DNA of 12,612 nt from Candidatus Gastranaerophilales bacterium (GCA_947624665.1 CANQLK010000043.1:1-12612); one strand, 5' to 3'; counted from the stretch's first letter, positions 6,718 to 12,576 are shown. Numbers and translations are program-made. The notes: generated by a model from the sequence alone, not told the origin.

Positions 6718-7872
6718 ATGAATTTATTCAGCTTAATTTTGGGCAAACAATATAATGTACTTACATATTTGCCTGAAGCAGTACTTGTTATTGATGAAAC
6801 AGGCAAAATTCATTATGCGAATAAAAAAGCTTTTAAATTATTTGAAACTCAAAAATTAAGAGGCAAAAATATTAATGAATATTTCATAGTTAATTCCGAC
6901 AACATTATCAGTAATAAAGATGAAGAAATAAAACAAATATTAAAAATAGTTTCGGAAGAGCAGAATACCAAAATAACCGATGTAAAAGTTACGGACGTAT
7001 CTTCGTATAATAAAAAGCGCTATATACTTACCATTATTGATAATACTCAAGACCATTCATTATTAGACCAATTAATAACGGAAAGACAGGAGCAAAAACT
7101 TTTAAATCAAACGAAAAATATATTATTAACCAAGATGTCTAATTACTTATGCTCGCCCCTGCATTCCGTAGTAGGGTTTTCTCAAGCCATGCTGGAAGGT
7201 TTAAGCGGTGAACTGAACGAAAAACAAATAAAATATTTACAAATTATGAATGATAATTCCTCTGAGCTTTTATTGTTTATAGAAAAATTAATCGAATTAT
7301 CACAGGTGGAATCAGACGTATATAAATTTGATTATACGAATTTTGATGCCGCAGCTCTTTTAGCCGTAACCATTAATGAATTAAATGTTAAATTAAAAAA
7401 TAAAGACATAAAAATTTCTGTTAATGCTTCGGAGCTTACAAAACAGAATTGTTATTCCGATAAAAACGTCTTAAAGAAAGTAATGTCGAATTTACTGGAA
7501 AATGCCGTAGAATTAATACAAACAGGTACAATAAACATAACAATATCAAACCCTATACCCGAATTTCTACTTGCAAAGGGTATTGAAATAAAAGAAAATA
7601 CAAACGAAAAATCATATTTAATGTTGGAATTTGCCTGCAAAGGACTGGATACAACCATTTATAACGACAATGATATATTTAATCCCTATGTGCAAGTTGA
7701 TAAAAACTCAAAAAAATATTTACTTCAAAGCCTGCTTTTAGGTTCCACAAAGAAATATATTAACAGGTTAAAAGGCGAAATTTGGATAAATAACCAATAT
7801 GCGAACCAGGTTTCCTTTGTATTTATTGTACCGATAGAAAAATCAATAGCGGAAAATCAGCAGGCAAAATAA
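6718..7872 (+). CDS. PAS-domain histidine-kinase-like protein, apparently catalytically inactive
   Basis: This 384-aa cytoplasmic protein has no transmembrane segment. Residues 12-110 form a PAS domain (LPEAVLVIDETGKIHYANKKAFKLF at 18-42). Residues 125-205 align with a HisKA dimerisation helix pair: the canonical SHELRTPL is read here as SNYLCSPL (141-148), followed by GFSQAMLEGLSGELNEKQ (153-170). The phosphoacceptor His is therefore Asn142. Residues 245-375 align with an HATPase_c domain: the N-box keeps NLLENA (258-263). The G1 DxGxG is reduced to CKGLD (307-311), and the G2 GxGLG region reads LLQSLLLG (335-342). The closing strand is retained (LKGEIWIN...FVFIVP). Both halves of the kinase reaction thus appear lost while the fold is intact, with no frameshift. 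It follows a sigma-factor gene and ends one base before an ABC ATPase gene. It is probably a signalling scaffold or a partner-switch protein; function unknown. Confidence 0.85.
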   Translation: MNLFSLILGKQYNVLTYLPEAVLVIDETGKIHYANKKAFKLFETQKLRGKNINEYFIVNSDNIISNKDEEIKQILKIVSEEQNTKITDVKVTDVSSYNKKRYILTIIDNTQDHSLLDQLITERQEQKLLNQTKNILLTKMSNYLCSPLHSVVGFSQAMLEGLSGELNEKQIKYLQIMNDNSSELLLFIEKLIELSQVESDVYKFDYTNFDAAALLAVTINELNVKLKNKDIKISVNASELTKQNCYSDKNVLKKVMSNLLENAVELIQTGTINITISNPIPEFLLAKGIEIKENTNEKSYLMLEFACKGLDTTIYNDNDIFNPYVQVDKNSKKYLLQSLLLGSTKKYINRLKGEIWINNQYANQVSFVFIVPIEKSIAENQQAK

Positions 7873-7873
7873 A

Positions 7874-8929
7874 ATGGCACAAGTTGTATTTAAAAATGTT
7901 ACTAAAAAATATGATAACAAAACAATCATAGATAATGTAAGTTTTAGCGTAAATGATAAAGAATTTTTGGTTTTGGTAGGTTCATCGGGCTGCGGAAAAT
8001 CAACATTATTAAGGATGATAGCAGGCTTAGAGGATATAACCGAAGGCGAGATATATATAGATAATCGGTGCGTTAATAATATTCATCCCAAAGAAAGGGA
8101 TATAGCATTTGTATTTCAGAATTACGCACTATATCCGCACATGAGCGTATATGAGAATATGGCATTTCCTTTAAAGATGAGGAAAACGGATAAAAAAACA
8201 ATAGAAACCAAAGTAAAAGAAGCAGCCGAAACATTAAATTTAACCGAGCTTCTGCAAAGAAAGCCGAAGCAGTTATCAGGCGGACAAAGGCAAAGAGTTG
8301 CTTTAGGGCGTGCTATTGTCCGAAATCCTAAAGTATTTCTAATGGATGAACCGTTATCAAACCTTGATGCAAAGTTAAGAGTGCAAATGAGAGCGGAAAT
8401 TAAGAAGCTTCATCAACGATTACAAACTACATTTATCTATGTAACCCATGACCAAACAGAAGCTTTATCAATGGGAGATAGGATTGCAGTCATTGATAAA
8501 GGCGTAATCCAACAGATAGGAACACCATTAGAGGTATATAATAACCCTGCAAATAAATTTGTAGGCGGATTTTTAGGCTCTCCATCCATGAATTTCATTT
8601 TAGCCGAGATTACGGACGGAAATATCAGAATTAATAATTCGGTATTTAGTTTAAATGAAGAACAAAAAACCAAATTAAAAGGTAAAAAAGATATATTAAT
8701 AGGTATTCGCCCTGAGCAGTTTAACAGCGGAAATTATAATTTTGAGTTTCAAGCCAAAATAGATATATCGGAAATGCTCGGCAACAGCAGGATAATATAC
8801 TTTAGTGCAAACGGAAGTAACTGTAGTGCTGTAATTCCTGCACATACAGCCGTTGAAACTTATTACAATGTTAAGTTCAATACAAATGATGTAATATTTT
8901 TTGACAGTGAAAGCGGTCAAAGAATATAG
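7874..8929 (+). CDS. ABC transporter ATP-binding protein, MalK/UgpC/MsmK family
   Basis: This 351-aa nucleotide-binding subunit powers import through an ABC permease, usually of sugars, oligosaccharides or glycerol-3-phosphate. Walker A GSSGCGKST (36-44), Q-loop FQNYALYPHMSVYENMAFP (81-99, Gln82), signature LSGGQRQRVALGRA (134-147), Walker B VFLMDEPLSNLDAKLR (154-169) and the switch His192 (VTHDQTEA) are all intact. The C-terminal TOBE/OB-type domain (about 235-350, with GIRPEQ at 277-282) marks the MalK group. The start lies one base after the stop of the histidine-kinase-like gene with only a weak Shine-Dalgarno, so translation is likely coupled. No permease or binding protein is present in the window; members of this group often serve several permeases encoded elsewhere. 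Substrate cannot be read from sequence. Confidence 0.95.
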   Translation: MAQVVFKNVTKKYDNKTIIDNVSFSVNDKEFLVLVGSSGCGKSTLLRMIAGLEDITEGEIYIDNRCVNNIHPKERDIAFVFQNYALYPHMSVYENMAFPLKMRKTDKKTIETKVKEAAETLNLTELLQRKPKQLSGGQRQRVALGRAIVRNPKVFLMDEPLSNLDAKLRVQMRAEIKKLHQRLQTTFIYVTHDQTEALSMGDRIAVIDKGVIQQIGTPLEVYNNPANKFVGGFLGSPSMNFILAEITDGNIRINNSVFSLNEEQKTKLKGKKDILIGIRPEQFNSGNYNFEFQAKIDISEMLGNSRIIYFSANGSNCSAVIPAHTAVETYYNVKFNTNDVIFFDSESGQRI

Positions 8930-8960
8930 TTTTTATATTTTTGCATTTATGATACAGAGC

Positions 8961-9287
8961 TTAATCAAATGTTTCCAATATTTTAAGAACTTGTTTTCGC
9001 TGTTTTGGTGAAAGTTTTTTTACTTTATCCATAATAAGCTTTAATATTTTATCTTGTTTATTGTTTTCTGATTGGTTAAAATTAAAGAGTTCATCAGGTG
9101 AAATATTTAAAACCTTGCAGACTTTTTCGTAGTTTTCCATTTTGAAAAATGATTTTCCGTTTTCAACCGCAGCAATAGCATTTGTTGAAATTCCGACAGC
9201 TTCTGCAAATTTTTCCTGACTAGAAAATCCGCATAATTTTCTTTTTTCTTTTAAATTTTTTCCAAAATTAGATAAGAATGTATTCAT
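8961..9287 (-). CDS. XRE-family helix-turn-helix transcriptional regulator
   Basis: The protein is 108 aa. The Cro/CI-type helix-turn-helix domain spans about residues 8-67: LKEKRKLCGFSSQEKFAEAVGIS (12-34), then TNAIAAVENGK (35-45), then a helix ending VLNISPDELF (59-68). After an Asn/Gln-rich linker, a basic helix (80-108, KILKLIMDKVKKLSPKQRKQ and onward) probably dimerises. No ligand or protease domain is present. It is the last gene of the ybaB-recR minus-strand unit, 17 bases after the 58-codon gene, and has no clear Shine-Dalgarno sequence. It converges on the ABC ATPase gene with 31 bases between the stops and no obvious hairpin there. Whether it controls itself or distant genes is not evident. 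Confidence 0.9.
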   Translation of the reverse strand: MNTFLSNFGKNLKEKRKLCGFSSQEKFAEAVGISTNAIAAVENGKSFFKMENYEKVCKVLNISPDELFNFNQSENNKQDKILKLIMDKVKKLSPKQRKQVLKILETFD

Positions 9288-9304
9288 AACAACAAGATAT
9301 ATAA

Positions 9305-9481
9305 TTATTCTTTTATCACAATAAGGTTATTAGCGATTTTCATTTTGCAAGTTGGCAGAACGACATCTTTTAATCCTTCTGCAATGCTTATAACACTTCT
9401 TGCTTCAAGTGTAACATCTTTTCCCTGATAAGAAAAAGTATAATCTGTATCTCTATCAGACCTGATAGTAATTTGGCTCAT
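9305..9481 (-). CDS. Small hypothetical protein (58 aa) between recR and the XRE regulator
   Basis: A 58-codon frame starts at ATG 9481 and stops at TAA 9305-9307. Its Shine-Dalgarno AAGGAG (9488-9493 on the complement) is perfect, 6 bases from the ATG, and overlaps the recR stop codon, strong evidence that it is a real, coupled gene. The protein looks like a compact beta-rich fold: ITIRSDRDTDYTFSYQGKDV (4-23) suggests a hairpin, SVISIAEGLKDVVLP (29-43) a helix, and MKIANNLIVIKE (47-58) two closing strands. One cysteine (45). No signal peptide or membrane segment. I do not recognise the family. It fills what would otherwise be a 204-base gap. Confidence 0.8.
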   Translation of the reverse strand: MSQITIRSDRDTDYTFSYQGKDVTLEARSVISIAEGLKDVVLPTCKMKIANNLIVIKE

Positions 9482-9491
9482 AATTTACTCC

Positions 9492-10091
9492 TTAATCAAT
9501 AATACGTCTGCCTTCAATAGCTTTAGCGAGTGTGATTTCATCAGCGAACTCAATATCAGAACCAATCGGAAGTCCAAAAGCTATTCTTGAAATTTTTATA
9601 TTAAACGGTTTTAAAAGTTTTGTTATATACATACTGGTAGCTTCACCTTCAACGGAAGGACTGAGCGCAAGAATAACTTCCGAGATTTTTTCATCACTAA
9701 GGCGCATTAAAAGCTCTTTAATTCTTAAATCTTCAACACCAATACCGTCCAAAGGGGATAACGTGCCTTGAAGAACGTGATACAGCCCTTTATATTCCCG
9801 AGTTTTTTCAACAGCAATCAAATCCTTTGTTTCTGCAACAACACATATAACAGATTTATCACGAGAATCATTGGAACAGATTTCGCAAGGATCCGAAGCC
9901 GACATATTAAAACAAATACTACAGTAATGAATATTTTCTTTAGCTTCAACAAGGACGTTGGAAAACTTCTGAACCTCTGAAAGCGGCATTTTAAGCAGAT
10001 GAAACGCCATTCTCTGAGCAGATTTAGGGCCTATTCCCGGAAACTTTTGAAAAAAATCAATCAACTGAGCTAAAGGTTTGGTGTATTCCAT
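9492..10091 (-). CDS. recR: Recombination mediator protein RecR
   Basis: RecR acts with RecO (and RecF) to load RecA on SSB-coated single-stranded gaps. At 199 aa it is full length. A helix-hairpin-helix segment FPGIGPKSAQRMAFHLL (17-33) is followed by the C4 zinc finger (C57, C60, C69, C72) and the Toprim domain (about 80-175), with VVAETKDLIAVEKT (84-97) and the GVEDLRIKELLMRL segment (118-131). The C-terminal Walker-B-like element AFGLPIGSDIEFADEITLAKAIEGR (171-195) is conserved apart from Phe172 where Arg is usual. It begins 2 bases after the ybaB stop, the common ybaB-recR arrangement. Confidence 0.97.
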   Translation of the reverse strand: MEYTKPLAQLIDFFQKFPGIGPKSAQRMAFHLLKMPLSEVQKFSNVLVEAKENIHYCSICFNMSASDPCEICSNDSRDKSVICVVAETKDLIAVEKTREYKGLYHVLQGTLSPLDGIGVEDLRIKELLMRLSDEKISEVILALSPSVEGEATSMYITKLLKPFNIKISRIAFGLPIGSDIEFADEITLAKAIEGRRIID

Positions 10092-10093
10092 TA

Positions 10094-10429
10094 TTAGAAC
10101 AATCCGGGGATATTAATACCCGCAGGAACTATGCCTTTCATCTTGTCTTGCATTTTTTTTGAAGCATCTTCCGTTGCCTGTTTCATAGCGGTTGTAATTA
10201 AATCTTCAAGCATTTCGACCGATTCATCATCAACATTATTAGGATTTTCAGGATTTAAAGCCTGTTTTGATAATTTAATTGATTTAAATTTTCCGTTTCC
10301 GTCACAAACAACCTTTACGGCACCGTTACCTGACTCTGCTGCGATTTCGGCAGCTGCCAAGTCTTTTTGAGCATCTTGCAATCTTTTTTGTACTTGCTGT
10401 GCTTGTTTTATCATATTTGCTAAATTCAT
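10094..10429 (-). CDS. ybaB: YbaB/EbfC family nucleoid-associated protein
   Basis: This 111-aa DNA-binding dimer coats and bends the nucleoid and, in several bacteria, is linked to recombination through its constant neighbour recR. Visible features are the N-terminal coiled helix NMIKQAQQVQKRLQDAQKDL (5-24), the beta core with GNGAVKVVCDGNGKFKSIKL (34-53), and the C-terminal helix VEMLEDLITTAMKQATEDASKKMQDKM (71-97), ending in GI-P-G-hydrophobic residues. Length and order are typical. The Shine-Dalgarno GGAG (10438-10441 on the complement) lies 8 bases upstream of the ATG, behind a clear promoter. It is first gene of ybaB-recR-(58 aa)-XRE. Confidence 0.96.
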   Translation of the reverse strand: MNLANMIKQAQQVQKRLQDAQKDLAAAEIAAESGNGAVKVVCDGNGKFKSIKLSKQALNPENPNNVDDESVEMLEDLITTAMKQATEDASKKMQDKMKGIVPAGINIPGLF

Positions 10430-10464
10430 AGTTTAAACTCCATATCACATAACCCGTTGCAAAT

Positions 10465-10493
10465 ATTATAAGACAAGCTTATTTTATTAGCAA
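10465..10493 (-). promoter_or_regulatory. Sigma70-type promoter of the ybaB-recR unit
   Basis: On the minus strand TTGCTA (10488-10493), a 17-base spacer and TATAAT (10465-10470) give an almost consensus housekeeping promoter. The predicted start near 10458 leaves a leader of about 29 bases. This is the only promoter in the window with both boxes at ideal spacing. Confidence 0.8.
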
Positions 10494-10502
10494 GAACAAT
10501 TT

Positions 10503-10673
10503 TTATTCCATCAATTCAGAAAGTCTTATTTCTTTTTTCTGCATTGTCTTTTTTGGAGTTCTTTTCTTTTTGGCTGAACTGTGTTCATGTTCAAAACTGC
10601 AAAGTCCTACAGGCGTAACTTCACATGTATCCATGTTTAATATATCTTTAAAAAAATTCACTATTTCACCCAT
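10503..10673 (-). CDS. Small hypothetical protein (56 aa) with Cys/His cluster and basic tail
   Basis: A 56-codon frame runs from ATG 10673 to TAA 10503-10505. A Shine-Dalgarno CAGGA (10680-10684 on the complement) sits 6 bases upstream. The N-terminal helix GEIVNFFKDILNM (2-14) precedes a cluster Cys17, Cys25, His29, His31 (C-x7-C-x3-H-x-H) that could bind a metal, then a very basic run SAKKKRTPKKTMQKKE (33-48) and a short acidic end. A nucleic-acid-binding role would fit but is not shown. It lies upstream of ybaB on the same strand, outside that unit's promoter, and is divergent from the HEAT-like gene. Family not recognised. Confidence 0.65.
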   Translation of the reverse strand: MGEIVNFFKDILNMDTCEVTPVGLCSFEHEHSSAKKKRTPKKTMQKKEIRLSELME

Positions 10674-10692
10674 TATTTTTCCTGCCTCTCAC

Positions 10693-10721
10693 TTAAATTC
10701 ATATATATTTTAAATTCATAT
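10693..10721. repeat. Two direct copies of TTAAATTCATAT in a divergent promoter region
   Basis: The 12-base sequence occurs at 10693-10704 and 10710-10721, a period of 17 bases, between the 56-codon gene (minus) and the HEAT-like gene (plus). It could be an operator, but the region is extremely AT-rich and chance or slippage is possible. Confidence 0.45.
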
Positions 10722-10745
10722 TTTATTATTTTTAACCTCCAATTA

Positions 10746-10754
10746 TGCTATATT
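10746..10754 (+). promoter_or_regulatory. Extended -10 promoter immediately before the HEAT-like gene
   Basis: TGCTATATT (10746-10754) fits an extended -10. Its predicted transcription start, 6 to 7 bases beyond the hexamer, falls on or next to ATG 10762. No Shine-Dalgarno precedes the ATG. No -35 is convincing. Confidence 0.5.
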
Positions 10755-10761
10755 TATTTTT

Positions 10762-11484
10762 ATGGAGAATTATTTAGAAATTTCTTACGAAAATAATATG
10801 AAAATGCTTGAAGAAGCATACGGTTACTGCGTACAGAATTATACCCATGAAGATATTATTGAAGCTTTAAAACAAGATAATGATTTAAAGAAACAGCTTT
10901 GCTTAATTGAATTAAATAAGGTAAACACACAAGAAGAAGCGGATATCCTTGTTAATAATCTTACTCGGCATTCAGGCCCAACAAGAGAAACATCATCTTT
11001 TAAAATATTAGAGCTTATTAAACAAAATGATTATAAAAAATTTTTTCAATCGAAACCTCAAATGAATTCATATATCAAAGCTGTTACAGACATAAATCCT
11101 TCTGTTTCAAGAAATGCGGTTGAAATTATTAAATATACGCAGGATAAACAATATATATATGACGGAATAATAAAGGAATTAAAGAAAATCCTTTCGGAAT
11201 TAAAAGAAATAAAGCAGACACGTTCATACACGGCGAACAAGAAAAATTTCGGATTATATTGGAATCTTGAAGCTCTGGCAAATATTTCGGATGAAGTAAA
11301 TGCCAATAATGAGCTTATTGAAATTTTATCGGAAACGGCGAAATCAAATGACTATACAATAAGAGAGAAAACCGCAAAAACAGCTGCATTGTTTTTTAAA
11401 TACAATAATAATTTAAAAAATGTTCTCGATTTACTAAAAAATGACGAAAACATATATGTAAAAAAATATATAGAATCAATATGA
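10762..11484 (+). CDS. HEAT-like alpha-helical repeat protein, function unknown
   Basis: A 240-aa, all-helical, soluble protein. No signal peptide or membrane segment. Helix-pair units recur about every 40 residues: LCLIELNKVNTQEEADILVNNL (46-67) with RETSSFKILELI (75-86); NPSVSRNAVEIIKYTQDK (112-129) with IIKELKKILSEL (136-147); WNLEALANISD (167-177) with ELIEILSETAK (184-194); IREKTAKTAALFFKY (200-214) with LKNVLDLLKND (218-228). These look like degenerate HEAT or Armadillo units, which act as protein-binding scaffolds. ATG 10762 is the first start; later in-frame ATGs (for example 10798) have no better Shine-Dalgarno. The start may be leaderless (see the promoter). It ends with TGA; no terminator is evident before the convergent small gene at 11552. 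Confidence 0.8.
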   Translation: MENYLEISYENNMKMLEEAYGYCVQNYTHEDIIEALKQDNDLKKQLCLIELNKVNTQEEADILVNNLTRHSGPTRETSSFKILELIKQNDYKKFFQSKPQMNSYIKAVTDINPSVSRNAVEIIKYTQDKQYIYDGIIKELKKILSELKEIKQTRSYTANKKNFGLYWNLEALANISDEVNANNELIEILSETAKSNDYTIREKTAKTAALFFKYNNNLKNVLDLLKNDENIYVKKYIESI

Positions 11485-11551
11485 TTAAAAGCTAAAGCCG
11501 TCATCAAAAATTTTACAGAGCAATAGTTTACCTTATTTACAAATTATTTTT

Positions 11552-11725
11552 TTATTTAGATTTATCTATTTTCTTATCACTTTTAGTAATAATCAGCTTT
11601 TCATTTTCCATAGAATATTTAACCATATCAACTTCAGGATTAACATCTAAGAAACCTAAAATTGTAGAATTAATACTTAACGCCCATCCGTTACCGTTTC
11701 GCATTAATTTTCTTTCTACTGCCAT
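11552..11725 (-). CDS. AbrB/MazE-like (SpoVT-AbrB fold) small DNA-binding protein, copy 1
   Basis: A 57-codon frame runs from ATG 11725 to TAA 11552-11554, with AAAAGG (11733-11738 on the complement) about 7 bases upstream as Shine-Dalgarno. The sequence has the swapped-hairpin pattern of AbrB/MazE proteins: RKLMRNGNGWALSINSTIL (5-23, matching the 'k..+.GNg.ai.ip..il' half), then LDVNPEVDMVKYSMENEKLI (26-45, matching 'lgl..gd.v.....+g.liI'). In this family dimers bind DNA, either as regulators or as antitoxins. No MazF-like or other toxin gene is adjacent. It is a tandem paralogue of the gene at 11800-11973: 39 of 57 residues identical, no gap needed. The tail (48-57) is basic. Confidence 0.85.
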   Translation of the reverse strand: MAVERKLMRNGNGWALSINSTILGFLDVNPEVDMVKYSMENEKLIITKSDKKIDKSK

Positions 11726-11799
11726 ACAACAACCTTTTCAATATCTATAACAATATAATACTTTTTGTATGTATATATTTCTAATATGACAAAATATAC

Positions 11800-11973
11800 T
11801 CAAATGTATTTACCATTTTTTTTATTGCTTTTCGTTATTATTAATTTATTATTTTCCATAGTGTATCTAATCATATCTGTTTCAGGATTAACATCCAATA
11901 ATTTTAGAATAATTGAATTAATACATAATGCCCAACCATTACCATTCCTAATCAATTTTCTATCAAAAGTCAT
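11800..11973 (-). CDS. AbrB/MazE-like (SpoVT-AbrB fold) small DNA-binding protein, copy 2
   Basis: A 57-codon frame runs from ATG 11973 to TGA 11800-11802. A Shine-Dalgarno TAAGG lies about 7 bases upstream. Residues 5-23 (RKLIRNGNGWALCINSIIL) and 26-45 (LDVNPETDMIRYTMENNKLI) repeat the AbrB/MazE hairpin pattern of copy 1. Divergence is mostly conservative (V/I, K/R, S/T, D/N), which indicates selection at protein level rather than decay. The 74-base spacer to copy 1 has room for a separate promoter. A hydrophobic frame on the opposite strand here (11765-12031) is an antisense shadow. Acting as an orphan regulator, possibly binding its own upstream region, is an inference. Confidence 0.85.
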   Translation of the reverse strand: MTFDRKLIRNGNGWALCINSIILKLLDVNPETDMIRYTMENNKLIITKSNKKNGKYI

Positions 11974-12026
11974 AAATTTACCTTACTTAGTACTTGACAT
12001 TATCATATTATTCGTATTAATTTATT

Positions 12027-12032
12027 TATAAT
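12027..12032 (+). promoter_or_regulatory. Possible -10 element of the 155-aa gene
   Basis: A perfect TATAAT (12027-12032) lies 29 bases before ATG 12062. A consensus -35 TTGACA (11994-11999) is present but 27 bases away, too far to pair with it; a poorer TATTAA (12015-12020) is 15 bases from that -35. No Shine-Dalgarno precedes the ATG. Confidence 0.35.
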
Positions 12033-12061
12033 AGTACATTGTATGGTCTATCGTAATATTA

Positions 12062-12529
12062 ATGAAAAGCATAAAATTAAATACAGAGCAAATTGTTGAC
12101 CTTATTAATAATAAAAGGGTATTTTTATCTTCTAATAAAGTTGTTGAGCTTTTGGATGATGAAATTATTTATAACAATAACGGGCGGATATCTAAGCTAA
12201 ATGAACTTAATCTTCGTTTTTTACCGCCCGAAGATGATAGACCGTTTTTAAGAAAATTGTTATGCGAATACTTTAATTGCCGTCCGTTTGAAATTATTTG
12301 CACGGATATTTCAATCCCCGACCAACAGGCAGATTTTAGAGTCAGATTTACACCTGAAAAGGAAATTGGACTTATTGTTGTTACGTATAATCAAGCTGTA
12401 TTAAACACTAAAGGAATGACGGATGATGAAAATATTCAAGATTTAATTTCACAAAATCAAGTCGGGTTATATCACCGATTAGGTAATTCTGATTACTTTT
12501 TCAGGTGGGAAGAAGATTTTTATACTTAA
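12062..12529 (+). CDS. Hypothetical cytoplasmic protein, 155 aa, family not recognised
   Basis: This complete frame runs from ATG 12062 to TAA 12527-12529 and is followed directly by a strong terminator. It has no signal peptide and no membrane segment. The N-terminus (1-55: LNTEQIVDLINNKRVFLSSNKVVELLD and onward) alternates short helices and strands. A central part contains LRFLPPEDDRPFLRKLLCEYFNC (51-73) and is followed by a strand-rich end (78-110: IICTDISIPDQ, then DFRVRFTPEKEIGLIVVTYN). The C-terminal 30 residues are rich in aromatics (YHRLGNSDYFFRWEEDFYT, 137-155). Three cysteines (68, 73, 80) are not spaced like a standard zinc finger. No Shine-Dalgarno sequence is seen. It is divergent from the AbrB/MazE-like pair, which might regulate it. 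Function not assigned. Confidence 0.75.
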   Translation: MKSIKLNTEQIVDLINNKRVFLSSNKVVELLDDEIIYNNNGRISKLNELNLRFLPPEDDRPFLRKLLCEYFNCRPFEIICTDISIPDQQADFRVRFTPEKEIGLIVVTYNQAVLNTKGMTDDENIQDLISQNQVGLYHRLGNSDYFFRWEEDFYT

Positions 12530-12534
12530 CTCAA

Positions 12535-12576
12535 TAAAAAAGGAGGTCAAAAAAATTATTACGACCTCCCTTTTTT
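12535..12576. terminator. Intrinsic terminator, probably bidirectional, after the 155-aa gene
   Basis: GGAGGTC (12542-12548) pairs with GACCTCC (12563-12569) around a 14-base A/T loop, with an A-tract before and T6 (12571-12576) after. One unpaired C (12570) interrupts extension of the stem into the A/T flanks. The remaining 36 bases to the window end show nothing recognisable. Confidence 0.9.

Noticed and set aside
8930..8960. Terminator between the ABC ATPase gene and the XRE gene
   Set aside because: The short convergent spacer has T-runs but no inverted repeat I can find.
11552..11973. MazEF-type toxin-antitoxin system
   Set aside because: Only AbrB/MazE-like proteins are present. No MazF, PemK or other toxin-like frame of suitable size lies next to either copy.
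11765..12031. Plus-strand frame of 88 codons that looks like a small membrane protein
   Set aside because: It is antisense to the AbrB/MazE-like gene at 11800-11973; its hydrophobicity comes from the T-rich complement of a lysine/asparagine-rich gene. It has no ribosome binding site, and the minus-strand frame has a paralogue and a Shine-Dalgarno.
12538..12550. Strong Shine-Dalgarno-like AAGGAGGTC as the start of another gene
   Set aside because: No start codon follows at usable distance, and the sequence is the left arm of the terminator hairpin.
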